Source of the DNA: Salipiger pentaromativorans
GTDB taxonomy: Bacteria > Pseudomonadota > Alphaproteobacteria > Rhodobacterales > Rhodobacteraceae
Direction of reading: 5' to 3'
Length of the DNA stretch: 49,882 nucleotides
Assembly: GCF_024721115.1 (NCBI RefSeq)
Contig: NZ_JAMDHK010000008.1
Span: forward strand, 137,766-187,647
Shown here: one piece after another, positions 40,145 to 49,865 of the stretch
Position numbering within the stretch: the first letter of the stretch is position 1
Layout: every line of letters starts with the position of its first letter
The notes under the pieces: generated by a model
Seen by the model: the letters and a program-made list of their open reading frames with translations, nothing else
Databases searched by the model: none
What the model was told of the DNA's origin: nothing
Made by a program: the position numbers and the translations under genes

Positions 40145-41362
40145 CTAGCGCAGCCGCAAGCGGAACAGCCCGTAGATCAGCAGACAGACGCTGCCCGCTG
40201 AGGCCACGAGGAAGGGCGCGCGCAGCGCCGCCTCGCGGCCCATGTCCGGCTCCAGAAGCGCCACAACCGCCCCGCCCGCAAGCGCCCCGAGCGGCATCGA
40301 GCCCCAGCCGAAGAAGCGGTAGATGCTGTTGACCCGGCCCAGCAGCGCCGGCGGAATTCGCCGCTGCCGCCAGGAAACGGTGATGACGTTCCAGAGCATC
40401 GCGGCGCTCATCACGACAAACAGGGCCGGCGCCATGACGAGGCCGCTGCCGCTCAGCCCGATCGCGCCATAGCCCAGGGCCCAGGTCGCCATGGAGAGGT
40501 AGAGGCAGCGCTGCACGCCCAGAAGCCGCGTCAGATGCGGTGCCGTCAGGCTGCCGGTGATCGCTCCGGCCGCCGCCACCGACAGCACCACGCCGAAGGC
40601 CGCTGCCGACAGTTCCAGCACCTCCTGCGCAAAAAGCACCTGCACGGTGATCGTCATCGTCGCGAGGAAATTCGCGGCCCCCAACACCACCGCCAGCCGT
40701 AGCAGCGCCCTGTCGTCGCGCATGAAGGCGATGCCCTCGGCCATGGCCTTGAAGAATCGCGCTTGCACCGGGATCTCGGGTTTCAGCGCGATCAGCCAGA
40801 CCAGCCCCGCCGCCAGCACCAGCGCCGCCACATCGAGCCCGAAGGGCAGGCCGATCCCCGCGGCGATCAGCACGCCCGCCAGCGGCGGGCCGATGAACTG
40901 CCCGGTGAGCTGCTCGGCGCTCCAGAGCTGCCCGTTGGCCGCTTCGAGATCCTCGGGCGCCACCAGGGCGGGCAGGATCGTCTGCGCGGCATTGTCCCGC
41001 AGCACCTCTGCCGAACCGAGTAGAAAGGCCAGCCCCGCCAGCGCCCAGACCGCGCCGGGCACCGGCTCGCCCAGGGCCAGCAGGAGGATCGCCGTCACGA
41101 TGCTCGCGCGCAGCAGGTCCGCCCGCGCGATCAGCTTGCGCCGGTCGGTGCGGTCGATGATCACCCCGGCGGGCAGCGCGAAGAGCAGCCAGGGCAGACG
41201 CCCCGCCGCCGCGACGGCGGCGATCGCCACCGGATCGCGGGTCATCAGCGTGGCAAGCCAGGGCAGTGCCAGCACGATCATCCCGTCGCCGAGATTGGTG
41301 AGCGCGCCGGCGGCGAACAGCAGGCGGTAGTTCCGGTTCCGAAGCAGCAGAGGCGCGGCCAT
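40145..41362 (-). CDS. MFS exporter (EntS/MFS_3 type)
   Basis: 405 residues with about 12 hydrophobic helices and the N-terminal pattern NRNYRLLFAAGALTNLGDGM, then GVIIDRTDRRKLI (loop 2-3 motif A) and a matching second-half loop (LLGVQRCLYL). This resembles the enterobactin-exporter-like MFS_3 group. The substrate is unknown, and no siderophore genes are nearby. A good ribosome site (GAGGGAT) precedes the ATG. It converges on the patatin gene with 4 bp between stops and is divergent from the helicase gene. Confidence 0.87.
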   Translation of the reverse strand: MAAPLLLRNRNYRLLFAAGALTNLGDGMIVLALPWLATLMTRDPVAIAAVAAAGRLPWLLFALPAGVIIDRTDRRKLIARADLLRASIVTAILLLALGEPVPGAVWALAGLAFLLGSAEVLRDNAAQTILPALVAPEDLEAANGQLWSAEQLTGQFIGPPLAGVLIAAGIGLPFGLDVAALVLAAGLVWLIALKPEIPVQARFFKAMAEGIAFMRDDRALLRLAVVLGAANFLATMTITVQVLFAQEVLELSAAAFGVVLSVAAAGAITGSLTAPHLTRLLGVQRCLYLSMATWALGYGAIGLSGSGLVMAPALFVVMSAAMLWNVITVSWRQRRIPPALLGRVNSIYRFFGWGSMPLGALAGGAVVALLEPDMGREAALRAPFLVASAGSVCLLIYGLFRLRLR

Positions 41363-41618
41363 GGTATGATCCCTCGTGGTGTCGCGTCAGGGTGGCGGCG
41401 ATCCGCGGGCAAGGTCAATGCCCGACCGCGCGGCAGACGGGGCGGTGCCGATGATCGCCCGCAAGGTGCCGCCGCTGCGGGCAGGCTGCCGCTTTGCGGC
41501 ACAATCGCCGGGGCGCCCCGCGATTTTCGCCATATACTTCCTTCGGGAAGGCCGCTATAGACGCGGATCGCCCACGGCCCCGCTGGCCGCCCTTGGCACT
41601 ATCCCGGATCTTTCGCCC

Positions 41619-43793
41619 ATGATTACGCCCCTGACCGATGCGCTTGCCGAGCGCGGTTTCGACACTCTCACGCCTGTGCAGGAGGCGGTGATCGCCCCGG
41701 AGCTGGCCAGCTCGGACCTGCTGGTCTCGGCGCAGACCGGCTCGGGCAAGACCGTGGGCTTCGGCCTGGCCATCGCCCCCACGCTGCTGGGGGAAGAGGA
41801 CCGTTTCGGCCCCGCCGCCGCCCCTCTGGCGCTGATCATCGCGCCGACCCGCGAGCTGGCCTTTCAGGTGATGCGCGAACTCTCCTGGCTTTACGCGAAA
41901 ACCGGCGCCGTCGTCGCCTCCTGCGTCGGCGGCATGGACACGCGCACCGAACGGCGCGCGCTGGAGCGTGGCGCGCATATCGTCGTCGGCACGCCGGGGC
42001 GTCTGCGCGACCACATCGAACGCGGCGCGCTCGATCTCGGCGAACTGCGCGCGGTGGTGCTGGACGAGGCCGACGAGATGCTCGACCTGGGTTTCCGCGA
42101 GGATCTGGAATTCATGCTCGGCGAGGCGCCGGAGGACCGGCGCACGCTGCTGTTCTCGGCCACCGTGCCGCCGATGATCGTCAAGCTCGCGCAGCAGTAT
42201 CAGCGCGATGCGCAGCGGGTCAGCACGCTCAGCACCACCGACCAGCACGCCGACATTTCCTATCAGGCGCTGCGCGTGGCCGATGCCGACCGCGATCACG
42301 CCATCTTCAACCTGCTGCGCTTTCACGGCGATCAAAGCGCCATCGTTTTCGCCAACACCCGCGCGGCGGTGAACCACCTGACCGCGCGGATGGCCAATCG
42401 CGGCCTTGCCACCGTCAGCCTTTCGGGCGAGCTGAGCCAGGCCGAGCGCAGCCATGCGCTTCAGGCGATGCGCGACGGGCGGGCGCGGGTCTGCGTCGCC
42501 ACCGATGTGGCGGCGCGCGGCATCGACCTGCCCAACCTGAGCCTCGTCATCCATGCGGAGCTGCCCAGCAACACCGAAAGCCTGCTGCACCGTTCGGGCC
42601 GCACCGGCCGCGCCGGACGCAAGGGCATGTCGGCGCTGATCGTGCCGCCGAAAGCAGTCAAAAAGGCCGAGCGCCTGCTGAAATGGGCCAAGATCACCGC
42701 CGAATGGACCCTGCCGCCCTCGGCCGAGGATGTCCGCCGGAAGGATGAGGAGCGGCTGCTGAGCGATCCGCTCTGGGACGACGCGCCGAGCGAGGAAGAG
42801 GCCGCCTTTGCGGAACGGCTGCTGGCGCTTCACAGCCCCGACCGCATCGCCGCCGCCTATCTGCGGCTTTATCAGACGCGCCACGCGGCGCCGGAAGAGC
42901 TGATGTCGCCCGATGCCGCGCCCGCGCGGCGCGAAAAGCGCGAATTCGGTCCCAGCCGCTGGGTGAAACTCTCGGTCGGGCGCAACGAGCGGGCCGAGGC
43001 GCGCTGGCTGCTGCCGCTGCTCTGCCGCGCCGGAAATCTGGACAAATCCGCCATCGGTGCGATCCGCGTGCAGGACGCGGAAACCTATGTCGAGCTGGCC
43101 GAGGCCCGCGTCGACGGCTTTCTTTCTTCGTTGGGGGCGGAGGGCACGCTGGAAGACGGAATCACCGTGCAGCCGATGGACGGCGCGCCCGAATGGACGC
43201 CCCAGCCGCGTGGCGGCAAGCCGGGCGGCGACCGCCCCCGCAAGCCAAGGGAGGCGCAGACCAGCGAGCGCCCGCAGCGGGCGGCGCGCCCGCCGAAGCC
43301 CGAGGGCGTCGCAGACGCGCCGCGCCACGCCACGCCCACTGAGCCCAGGGAAGAGCGCAACCCGCCGCGTGCGGATTCCTTCAAACCGGCCCGCAAGCCG
43401 CGTGAGGAGTCTCCCGTCCCGGCGGATCGTCCGCGCCCGCGCCGCGATGACAGGTCCGACAGCGACGCGCCTCACCGCAAGGCCGGCCCCGGCAAACCCA
43501 AGGGCAAAGGGGCCCCTTACAAGGCTCAGGACGGCAAGCCGAAGGGCAAGGGCGCGCCCTACAAGGCCTATGACGGGAAACCCAAAGGCAAAGGCGCACC
43601 CTCGAAAGCGCAGGACGGCAAACCGGGGCAGAAGCCCGGCAAGCCCATGGGCAAGCCGAAGGCCGCCCCGACCGACGCGCGCGACAGCTCGAAACGCTTC
43701 ACGCCGCCGGGGCAGAAGCCTTCGGCGCGCAAGCCCCGCAAGCCGGGCGCTCCGCGCCCCGGCGGCAACGACGCGCCGCGCCGCAAACCCTGA
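41619..43793 (+). CDS. deaD: DEAD-box RNA helicase with DbpA-like C-terminal domain and basic tail
   Basis: 724 residues from the ATG at 41619 (MITPLTDALAERGF). The frame is open further upstream, but the Q motif (GFDTLTPVQ) follows this start directly. Walker A AQTGSGKT (38-45), PTRELA, DEAD (about 149-152), SAT, TDVAARGIDLP and HRSGRTGRAG are intact. A DbpA/CsdA-type RNA-binding domain lies at about 440-510 (GPSRWVKLSVGR). The last 200 residues are low-complexity, rich in Lys, Pro, Gly and Arg, with a 14-residue tandem repeat. It is likely involved in ribosome assembly or cold adaptation. The gene symbol is by family resemblance. Confidence 0.88.
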   Translation: MITPLTDALAERGFDTLTPVQEAVIAPELASSDLLVSAQTGSGKTVGFGLAIAPTLLGEEDRFGPAAAPLALIIAPTRELAFQVMRELSWLYAKTGAVVASCVGGMDTRTERRALERGAHIVVGTPGRLRDHIERGALDLGELRAVVLDEADEMLDLGFREDLEFMLGEAPEDRRTLLFSATVPPMIVKLAQQYQRDAQRVSTLSTTDQHADISYQALRVADADRDHAIFNLLRFHGDQSAIVFANTRAAVNHLTARMANRGLATVSLSGELSQAERSHALQAMRDGRARVCVATDVAARGIDLPNLSLVIHAELPSNTESLLHRSGRTGRAGRKGMSALIVPPKAVKKAERLLKWAKITAEWTLPPSAEDVRRKDEERLLSDPLWDDAPSEEEAAFAERLLALHSPDRIAAAYLRLYQTRHAAPEELMSPDAAPARREKREFGPSRWVKLSVGRNERAEARWLLPLLCRAGNLDKSAIGAIRVQDAETYVELAEARVDGFLSSLGAEGTLEDGITVQPMDGAPEWTPQPRGGKPGGDRPRKPREAQTSERPQRAARPPKPEGVADAPRHATPTEPREERNPPRADSFKPARKPREESPVPADRPRPRRDDRSDSDAPHRKAGPGKPKGKGAPYKAQDGKPKGKGAPYKAYDGKPKGKGAPSKAQDGKPGQKPGKPMGKPKAAPTDARDSSKRFTPPGQKPSARKPRKPGAPRPGGNDAPRRKP
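43491..43616 (+). repeat. Three 42-bp tandem repeats in the helicase tail
   Basis: Three units encoding GKPKGKGAP(Y/S)KA(Q/Y)D. The codons differ between units, so the repeat is conserved mainly at protein level. The tail is strongly basic and probably contacts RNA without a fixed structure. Confidence 0.85.
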
Positions 43794-43805
43794 GCGCGCG
43801 GCGCC

Positions 43806-44657
43806 TTAGAAATCGAGACCGAGGTCCAGCGTCCGTGCCGAATGCGTCAGCGCCCCGGCAGAGATGTAATCGACCCCGGTCTCGGCCACCTCGGCGATGC
43901 GCTCCAGCCGCATATTGCCCGATGCCTCAAGGCAGACCCGCCCGGCGGTGAGGCGCACCGCCTCGCCGATCGTGGCCGTGTCCATGTTGTCGAGCATCAC
44001 CACATCGGCGCCACCCTCGTCGAGCACCTCGCGCAGCTGGTCCAGCGTATCGACCTCGATCTCGACCCGCACCATATGCGAGGCCTGCGCCTTGATCCGC
44101 TGCAACACCGGGCGCACGCCGCCCGCCGCCGCGATGTGGTTGTCTTTCACCAGAATCGCATCGGAGAGCGAAAAGCGGTGATTGAAGCCGCCGCCATGCA
44201 GCACCGCCTGTTTCTCGACGACGCGCAGCCCCGGCGTGGTCTTGCGGGTGCAGGTGATGCGCGTCTTGCTGCCCTCGGTCTCGGCGACGAAAGCGGCGGT
44301 CATGGTGGCGATGCCCGAAAGCCGTCCGGCAAAGTTCAGCGCCACGCGCTCGGCCGAGAGGATCGCGGCGGCATCGCCTTCGATCTCCATCAGCACATCG
44401 CCCGGCGCGATCCGGGCGCCATCGGGTTTGTGCTGGGTCAGGGAAAGGCTCGGGTCGATCAGGTGAAAGGCGATGCGGGCAATCTGCATGCCCGAGACCA
44501 CGCCCGGTTCGCGTGCCCGGATCCGGGCGCTGTAGCGGGTGCCCTCGGAGATCACGGTACGGGTGGTCAGATCGCCATAGGTGCCCAGATCCTCCATCAG
44601 CGCGGCGCGGACCAGCGGGTCGAGGATCATGTCGGGCAGCGGGGGGAGGGTCATCAC
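43806..44657 (-). CDS. nadC: Nicotinate-nucleotide pyrophosphorylase (carboxylating)
   Basis: 283 residues, full length. It converts quinolinate and PRPP to nicotinate mononucleotide, the last step of de novo NAD precursor synthesis. Typical features are EDLGTYGDLTTRTV at the N-terminus, RKTTPGLRVVEKQAVLHGGGFNHRFSLSDAILVKDNH in the middle (the quinolinate and PRPP-binding region), and the C-terminal VMLDNMD and LEASGNM strands. Its start overlaps the nadB stop by 4 bp, and its stop is 12 bp from the convergent helicase gene. Confidence 0.96.
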   Translation of the reverse strand: MMTLPPLPDMILDPLVRAALMEDLGTYGDLTTRTVISEGTRYSARIRAREPGVVSGMQIARIAFHLIDPSLSLTQHKPDGARIAPGDVLMEIEGDAAAILSAERVALNFAGRLSGIATMTAAFVAETEGSKTRITCTRKTTPGLRVVEKQAVLHGGGFNHRFSLSDAILVKDNHIAAAGGVRPVLQRIKAQASHMVRVEIEVDTLDQLREVLDEGGADVVMLDNMDTATIGEAVRLTAGRVCLEASGNMRLERIAEVAETGVDYISAGALTHSARTLDLGLDF

Positions 44658-46216
44658 GCGGGGTCCTTTTGCAGCGTGTCACGGAGGGCCAGCGCCGCAT
44701 CCAGCGTCATGCGGCTGCGCTGGCCGGTCTCGCCGGTGCTGTGCGGCGTATCCGTTCGGAAATGGGCGCCACGGCTTTCGCGGCGGGTGAGGGCGGCGGC
44801 AGCGATCAGCGTCGCCGTGGCGGTCATGTTGCGCAACGCGGGGCTGCCGGGCTGCGCCGCCTCGACGGCGGCGATCTCGCGCAGCGCTGCCTGCATGCCC
44901 GCCTCGGTGCGAACCACGCCGACCCCGGCGGTCATCGCGCGGCGCAGCCGGGTCACAAGCTGCGGGTCGGGCAGCGTACCGGGGGCGGCGGCGGGCAGGG
45001 TCAGAGCGGGCGCCTCGGCGATGCCGCCCAGCTCCGCCGCGATGTCGGCGGCGCAGCGGCGGGCATAGACCAGCGCCTCCAGCAGCCCGTTCGAGGCGAG
45101 CCGGTTGGCGCCGTGCAGCCCGGTGGAGGCCACCTCGCCACAGGCCCAGAGCCCGGCGAGAGAGCTGCGCCCGGCGGCATCGGTCGCGACCCCGCCCATA
45201 TGGTAATGCGCTGCGGCGGCCACCGGAATGGGGTCTGTCACCGGATCTATCCCGGCCTTGGCGCAGGCCTCGGCGACCGCCGGGAACTCGGCGGTCAGAC
45301 GGGGGCCGAGCGCTTCGCGGGTGTCGAGCATCGGGCGCAGCCCGGCCTGGCTTTGCGCATAGACGGCGCGGGCCACCACATCGCGGGGGGCCAGCTCCAT
45401 ATCCGGGTGTTCGCCCCGCATGAAGCGCTGCCCCAGCCGGTTGATCAGCACCGCGCCCTCGCCGCGCAGCGCCTCGGTCGCGAGCGGCGCGGGATCGAGA
45501 CCGATGTCCATGGCGGTGGGGTGGAACTGCACGAATTCCATATCCGCCATCATCGCGCCCACGCGCGCGGCCATGCCCGCGCCCTCGCCCCGGATCCGCG
45601 CCGGATTGGTGGTCAAGGCATAAAGCCCGCCGGAGCCCCCCGCCGCCAGCAGACAGGCCGGCGCCGACAGCAGCACCGGCGCCCCGCCAGCGGCGGGTGC
45701 CACCTCGACGCCGGTCACCCGGCCCGCCTCGGCGCGCAGCCCGGTGGCGGCATAGCCTTCAAGCACCTGCACCGACGGGGTGAGCCGCAGTTGCGCCACC
45801 AGCGCGCGCATGATCTCGGCCCCGGCCTGATCGCCACGCACCCGCACGACGCGGGCAAAACCATGCGCCGCCTCGCGCGAGAGCAGATAGGCCCCGGCGC
45901 TGTCACGGTCGAAAGGCGCGCCGATTTCCGTCAGCGCGAGGATATGGTCGCGCGCCTCCTGCGTGACCGAGCGGGCGACCTGTGGATCGACGATCCCCGC
46001 GCCCGCGCGCAGCGTGTCGGCGGCATGCGCCTCGGGGCTGTCGGGCTGCGCCATGGCGGCGGCGACGCCGCCCTGCGCCCAGGCCGAGCTGGCGCCCTGC
46101 CCCACCGGATCGGGAGAGACCAGCAGCACAGGGCGCGGCGCCAGCGCCAGCGCGGCATAAAGCGCCGCCAGACCGGCGCCCAGAATGACCACCCGGCCGG
46201 TGGAAACCTGCTGCAT
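44654..46216 (-). CDS. nadB: L-aspartate oxidase
   Basis: 520 residues. FAD-binding VVILGAGLAALYAALAL at the N-terminus, SSAWAQGGVAAAM, the catalytic-region EFVQFHPTAMDI, HYHMGGVATDAAGRSS and GLHGANRLASNGLLEALVYARR are all typical of the succinate dehydrogenase/fumarate reductase flavoprotein family members that oxidise L-aspartate to iminoaspartate. It starts 4 bp after the nadA stop and overlaps nadC, so the three form one operon in pathway order. Confidence 0.96.
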   Translation of the reverse strand: MQQVSTGRVVILGAGLAALYAALALAPRPVLLVSPDPVGQGASSAWAQGGVAAAMAQPDSPEAHAADTLRAGAGIVDPQVARSVTQEARDHILALTEIGAPFDRDSAGAYLLSREAAHGFARVVRVRGDQAGAEIMRALVAQLRLTPSVQVLEGYAATGLRAEAGRVTGVEVAPAAGGAPVLLSAPACLLAAGGSGGLYALTTNPARIRGEGAGMAARVGAMMADMEFVQFHPTAMDIGLDPAPLATEALRGEGAVLINRLGQRFMRGEHPDMELAPRDVVARAVYAQSQAGLRPMLDTREALGPRLTAEFPAVAEACAKAGIDPVTDPIPVAAAAHYHMGGVATDAAGRSSLAGLWACGEVASTGLHGANRLASNGLLEALVYARRCAADIAAELGGIAEAPALTLPAAAPGTLPDPQLVTRLRRAMTAGVGVVRTEAGMQAALREIAAVEAAQPGSPALRNMTATATLIAAAALTRRESRGAHFRTDTPHSTGETGQRSRMTLDAALALRDTLQKDPA

Positions 46217-46220
46217 GATC

Positions 46221-47273
46221 TCAGGCGCTCAGACGCCGCGACATGTCGATCATCCGCTGCACCGCCTGCCGCGCACCCTCGGCCACCTCCGGGTCGACCT
46301 CGACCGCGCCTTCCATGCTGTGCAGCGACCAGAGCACCTTTTCCAAGGTGATCTTTTTCATATAGGGGCACATGTTGCAGGGCCCCACGAACTCCACCCC
46401 CGGCAGCGCGTCCGAGATGTTCGACGCCATCGAGCATTCGGTGACCAGCAGCGCCTTTTCCGGCAGCTCGCGGGTGACATAGTCGATGATGCCGCTGGTC
46501 GAGCCGGAGAAATCCGCCTCGGCCACCACATCGGGCGGGCATTCGGGGTGCGCGATGATGCGCGTGTCGGGGTTCCAGCCGCGGAAGTCGCGCAGCTCCT
46601 GCGCGGTGAACTGCTCGTGCACGATGCAGGAGCCGTCGTACCAGACGATGTTTTTCTCCGGCACCTGCTTGGCCACGTTCTGCGCGAGATATTTGTCCGG
46701 CGTCATGATCACCGTCTGCGCCTCCAGCCCGGCAACGATCTGCGCGGCGTTGGACGAGGTGCAGCAGATGTCCGAGGCGGCCTTCACCGCGGCGGAGGTG
46801 TTCACATAGGTGACCACCGGCGCGCCGGGATAGCGGCGGCGCATCTCGGCGATTCCCTCGGGCGTGATGCTTTCCGCCAGCGAACAGCCCGCCTCCATAT
46901 CGGGGATCAGCACCGTCTTGGCCGGGTTCAGGATCTTGGAGGTTTCGGCCATGAAATGCACCCCGCATTGCACGATCACATCCGCCTCGACCCTGGTCGC
47001 CTCGATGGCGAGCTGAAGGCTGTCGCCCACCACGTCGGCAATGCCGTGATAGATCTGCGGCGTCATGTAATTATGCGCGAGGATCACGGCGTTACGCTCT
47101 GTCTTGAGCCGGTTGATCGCCTCGACATAGGGGGCGTGGATCGCCCAGTCGGCGGGCGAGATCACCCGGTTCATGCGCGCGTAAAGCGCGCTCTGCCGCT
47201 CGGCGGCGGCGGGCGAGGGTGCGAGATCGTAGTGCTCTCCGAGCGCGGCGGCGATGGCGGTCTGGTCGAGCAT
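46221..47273 (-). CDS. nadA: Quinolinate synthase A
   Basis: 350 residues. It condenses iminoaspartate with dihydroxyacetone phosphate to quinolinate using a 4Fe-4S cluster. Conserved parts include [86 protein letters not shown] and the C-terminal [16 protein letters not shown] with the third cluster cysteine. The ribosome site GGAGGAAAG is clear. The leader holds an operator-like cluster of ATCGTT repeats at 47305-47332. Confidence 0.97.
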   Translation of the reverse strand: MLDQTAIAAALGEHYDLAPSPAAAERQSALYARMNRVISPADWAIHAPYVEAINRLKTERNAVILAHNYMTPQIYHGIADVVGDSLQLAIEATRVEADVIVQCGVHFMAETSKILNPAKTVLIPDMEAGCSLAESITPEGIAEMRRRYPGAPVVTYVNTSAAVKAASDICCTSSNAAQIVAGLEAQTVIMTPDKYLAQNVAKQVPEKNIVWYDGSCIVHEQFTAQELRDFRGWNPDTRIIAHPECPPDVVAEADFSGSTSGIIDYVTRELPEKALLVTECSMASNISDALPGVEFVGPCNMCPYMKKITLEKVLWSLHSMEGAVEVDPEVAEGARQAVQRMIDMSRRLSA

Positions 47274-47304
47274 GAGCGGGTCTTTCCTCCGGGTCTGCGG
47301 CCTA

Positions 47305-47332
47305 ATCGTTTGTATGAAAACGATAAATCGTT
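47305..47332. promoter_or_regulatory. Operator-like ATCGTT repeats between nadA and ggt
   Basis: Three half-sites in alternating orientation: ATCGTTT (47305-47311), AAACGAT (47318-47324) and ATCGTT (47327-47332). The first two form an inverted repeat with a 6-bp spacer, and the last two form AACGAT-AA-ATCGTT. The island is AT-rich. The regulator is unknown. NadQ and NrtR are the families known to control NAD synthesis in alphaproteobacteria, but I cannot assign this motif to either. Confidence 0.55.
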
Positions 47333-47491
47333 ACGAGGCCGAAGAGCGTGCATAAACCGGCCTTGACCGAAGGGCAACTGTCTTCGTCCCCCGGTGCGCC
47401 GGGAGGCCGGTTTCCGCATCCTGTCGGCGTGGCGATGACCCCGGGGGTCCGGCGTGCTAGGCTCGCGTTCAGATTGTGTTCGCAGAGAGAG

Positions 47492-49291
47492 ATGCCGATG
47501 ACCCGACTATCCCTTCTGGCCGCCGTTGCGGGCCTTGTCGCGCTGCCGGTTTTCGCGCAGGAGGCGGCGGATGCCGTCGCGCCGGAAACCCGCACGGAGC
47601 CCGCCGCCGCCTTTGCCGGCCTGTCCGATGCGGCGCAGGCCGCGCTTGCGGCCAAGCAGGCCGGTATGCCGACCGAAGCCGCGCAATGGATGGTTGCGGT
47701 TGCCAACCCGCTGGCGGCGGAGGCGGGGGCCAAGGTGCTGCGGGCGGGCGGCACGGCGGCGGATGCGATGGTTGCCGTGCAGGCGGTTCTGGGTCTGGTC
47801 GAGCCGCAATCCTCGGGGCTGGGCGGCGGTGCCTTCCTGGTCTGGTACGATGCCGCAAGCGGCGAGATCACGACTCTGGACGGGCGCGAGACCGCGCCTC
47901 TGGCCGCTGACCCCCGGCAATTCCAGGACGCGGCGGGGACGCCGCTGAAGTTCTTCGATGCGGTGGTCGGCGGGCTGTCGGTCGGCACACCGGGCACGCC
48001 CGCGCTGATGGAAGCGGCGCAGCGGCGCTGGGGCCGTGCGAATTGGGCGGGGCTCTTCGACGATGCGATCGCGCTGGCCGAGGACGGGTTCACGGTCTCG
48101 CCGCGTCTGGCCGGGCTGGTGGCCGGCGATGCCGAACGGTTGCAGCGCTTCCCCGCGACCGCTGCCTATTTCTTTCCCAGCGGCACCGCCATCGCGGCGG
48201 GCGACAGGCTGACCAACGCGCCTTATGCCGAGGTGCTGCGCAGGATCGCGGCGGGCGGGGCGGATGCTTTCTACACCGGCGAGATCGCCGAGGATCTGGT
48301 CGCCACCGTGCGCGGCGCCGAGGGCAATCCCGGGCGGCTCTCGACCGCCGATCTGGCGCTTTACCGGGTGATCGAACGGCCCGCGGTCTGCGCGGAGTAT
48401 CGCGCGCACGATGTCTGCGGCATGGGCCCGCCTTCGTCGGGGGCGCTGACCGTGGGGCAGATCCTGGGCATGCTCGACAGCTACGACCTGGCCGCGCTCG
48501 GGCCGCAAAGCCCCGAGGCCTGGCGGCTGATCGGCGATGCCTCGCGGCTCGCCTTCGCCGATCGCGGTCGCTATATGGCGGACAGCGATTTTGTGCCGGT
48601 GCCGGTGAAGGGGCTGGTCGCGCCGGACTATCTGCGCGATCGCGCCACGCTGCTTTCGGGCGACGACGCGCTGCCCGAGACCGCCCCGGGCAAGCCGGAA
48701 TGGGATCACGCGATGCGGCTCGCCGATGACGAGAGCATCGAGTTTCCCTCGACCTCGCATATCTCCATCGTCGATGCGGCGGGCAACGCGCTGTCGATGA
48801 CCACGACCATCGAGAACGGCTTCGGCTCGCGGCTCATGACCCATGGCTTCCTGCTCAACAACGAGCTGACGGATTTCTCCTTTCGCAGCCACAGCGATGG
48901 CGTGCCCATCGCCAACCGGATCGAGCCGGGCAAGCGGCCGCGCTCGTCCATGGCACCCACCATCGTGCTGAAGGACGGTGCGCCGGTGCTGGTGATCGGC
49001 AGCCCCGGCGGCAGCCGCATCATCGGCTATGTGGCGCAGGGGATCATCGCGCATCTCGATTGGGGCATGGATGTGCAGCAGGCGGTGGCGATGCCGCACC
49101 TGGTGAACCGCTTCGGGTCCTACGATCTGGAAGAGGGCACAGCGGCCGCCGATCTGGCCGATCCGCTGGGCGCATTGGGCTATGAGGTGAGCACCCGCGC
49201 GCTGAACTCGGGCCTGCATGCGATCTCCCTGGGCGCAAGCCTGAAGGGCGGTGCGGATCCGCGCCGCGAGGGCATCGCCCTCGGCGAGTAA
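47492..49291 (+). CDS. ggt: Gamma-glutamyltransferase (periplasmic)
   Basis: 599 residues from the ATG at 47492. The ATG at 47498 is equally possible (GAGAGAG upstream). It has a signal peptide (about 1-22, SLLAAVAGLVALPVFAQ), and a large subunit with ANPLAAEAGAKVLRAGGTAADAMVAVQAVLGLVEP and SSGLGGGAFLVWYD. The autoprocessing nucleophile is T421 in PSTSHISIVDAAG, followed by MTTTIENGFGSRL and the conserved RPRSSMAPTIV and GSPGGSRIIGYV of the active site. It hydrolyses or transfers gamma-glutamyl groups, for example from glutathione, in the periplasm. Divergent from nadA. Confidence 0.92.
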   Translation: MPMTRLSLLAAVAGLVALPVFAQEAADAVAPETRTEPAAAFAGLSDAAQAALAAKQAGMPTEAAQWMVAVANPLAAEAGAKVLRAGGTAADAMVAVQAVLGLVEPQSSGLGGGAFLVWYDAASGEITTLDGRETAPLAADPRQFQDAAGTPLKFFDAVVGGLSVGTPGTPALMEAAQRRWGRANWAGLFDDAIALAEDGFTVSPRLAGLVAGDAERLQRFPATAAYFFPSGTAIAAGDRLTNAPYAEVLRRIAAGGADAFYTGEIAEDLVATVRGAEGNPGRLSTADLALYRVIERPAVCAEYRAHDVCGMGPPSSGALTVGQILGMLDSYDLAALGPQSPEAWRLIGDASRLAFADRGRYMADSDFVPVPVKGLVAPDYLRDRATLLSGDDALPETAPGKPEWDHAMRLADDESIEFPSTSHISIVDAAGNALSMTTTIENGFGSRLMTHGFLLNNELTDFSFRSHSDGVPIANRIEPGKRPRSSMAPTIVLKDGAPVLVIGSPGGSRIIGYVAQGIIAHLDWGMDVQQAVAMPHLVNRFGSYDLEEGTAAADLADPLGALGYEVSTRALNSGLHAISLGASLKGGADPRREGIALGE

Positions 49292-49312
49292 GGGCGCCGG
49301 GGCCGGACCCGC

Positions 49313-49801
49313 TCAGGCTCTGGTCAGATGCTTGTAGATCGTGGTGCGTGACATGCCGAGCGCCCGCGCCGCGGCGGTCACGTTGCCGCCGTGCCGGTCC
49401 ACGGCGCGGCGGATCACATGGCATTGCTGTTCCTTCCACGGCACGCCTGCGCATTGTGCGCAGGTCTCGTGGGCCTCGCCCTCGGGGGCGCTGTCGGGCA
49501 GCAGCCCGTCGAGATCTTCGCTGCGCAGCGTGCCCGCGTCGCTGCGCAGCGCCGCCTGGGTGACCACCGCGCGCAGCTCGGTCACGTTGCCGGGCCAGTC
49601 ATAGGCGCAGAGCCGGGGCACGATCCCGTCCTCCAGGCGCATCCCGGGGCGGACCGATTGTGCGAACCGCAGCGCCAGCGCGCCGATGTCGCTGCGCGCG
49701 CGCAGCGGCGGCAGATCCAGGCGCAGCCCGCCGAGGCGGTAGCGCAGCGCCGGCAGAAGCCGGCCCTCGCGCATCGCGGCATCGAGATCTTCGGGAAGGT
49801 C
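49313..49801 (-). pseudogene. C-terminal remnant of a sigma-54-dependent activator (AcoR-like)
   Basis: Recognisable sequence starts in the middle of the AAA+ domain (DLPEDLDAAMREGRLLPALRYRLGG, then LDLPPLRARSDIGALALRF). It continues through YDWPGNVTELRAVV and a cysteine pair (TCAQCAG) to a Fis-type helix-turn-helix (GNVTAAARALGMSRTTIYKHL). Walker A, the GAFTGA loop and any sensory domain are absent. Upstream, the frame continues to an ATG at 49873 but with unrelated sequence, and a plus-strand gene begins at 49866, so there is no room for the missing 350 or more residues. Gene decay or a deletion boundary at about 49800 is likely. Confidence 0.75.
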
Positions 49802-49865
49802 TGAAAAACCTCGCGCTCTGAGGGGTTTGGTATAGACTTTGCGGGACGAAGAAGGAAGCCCCATC

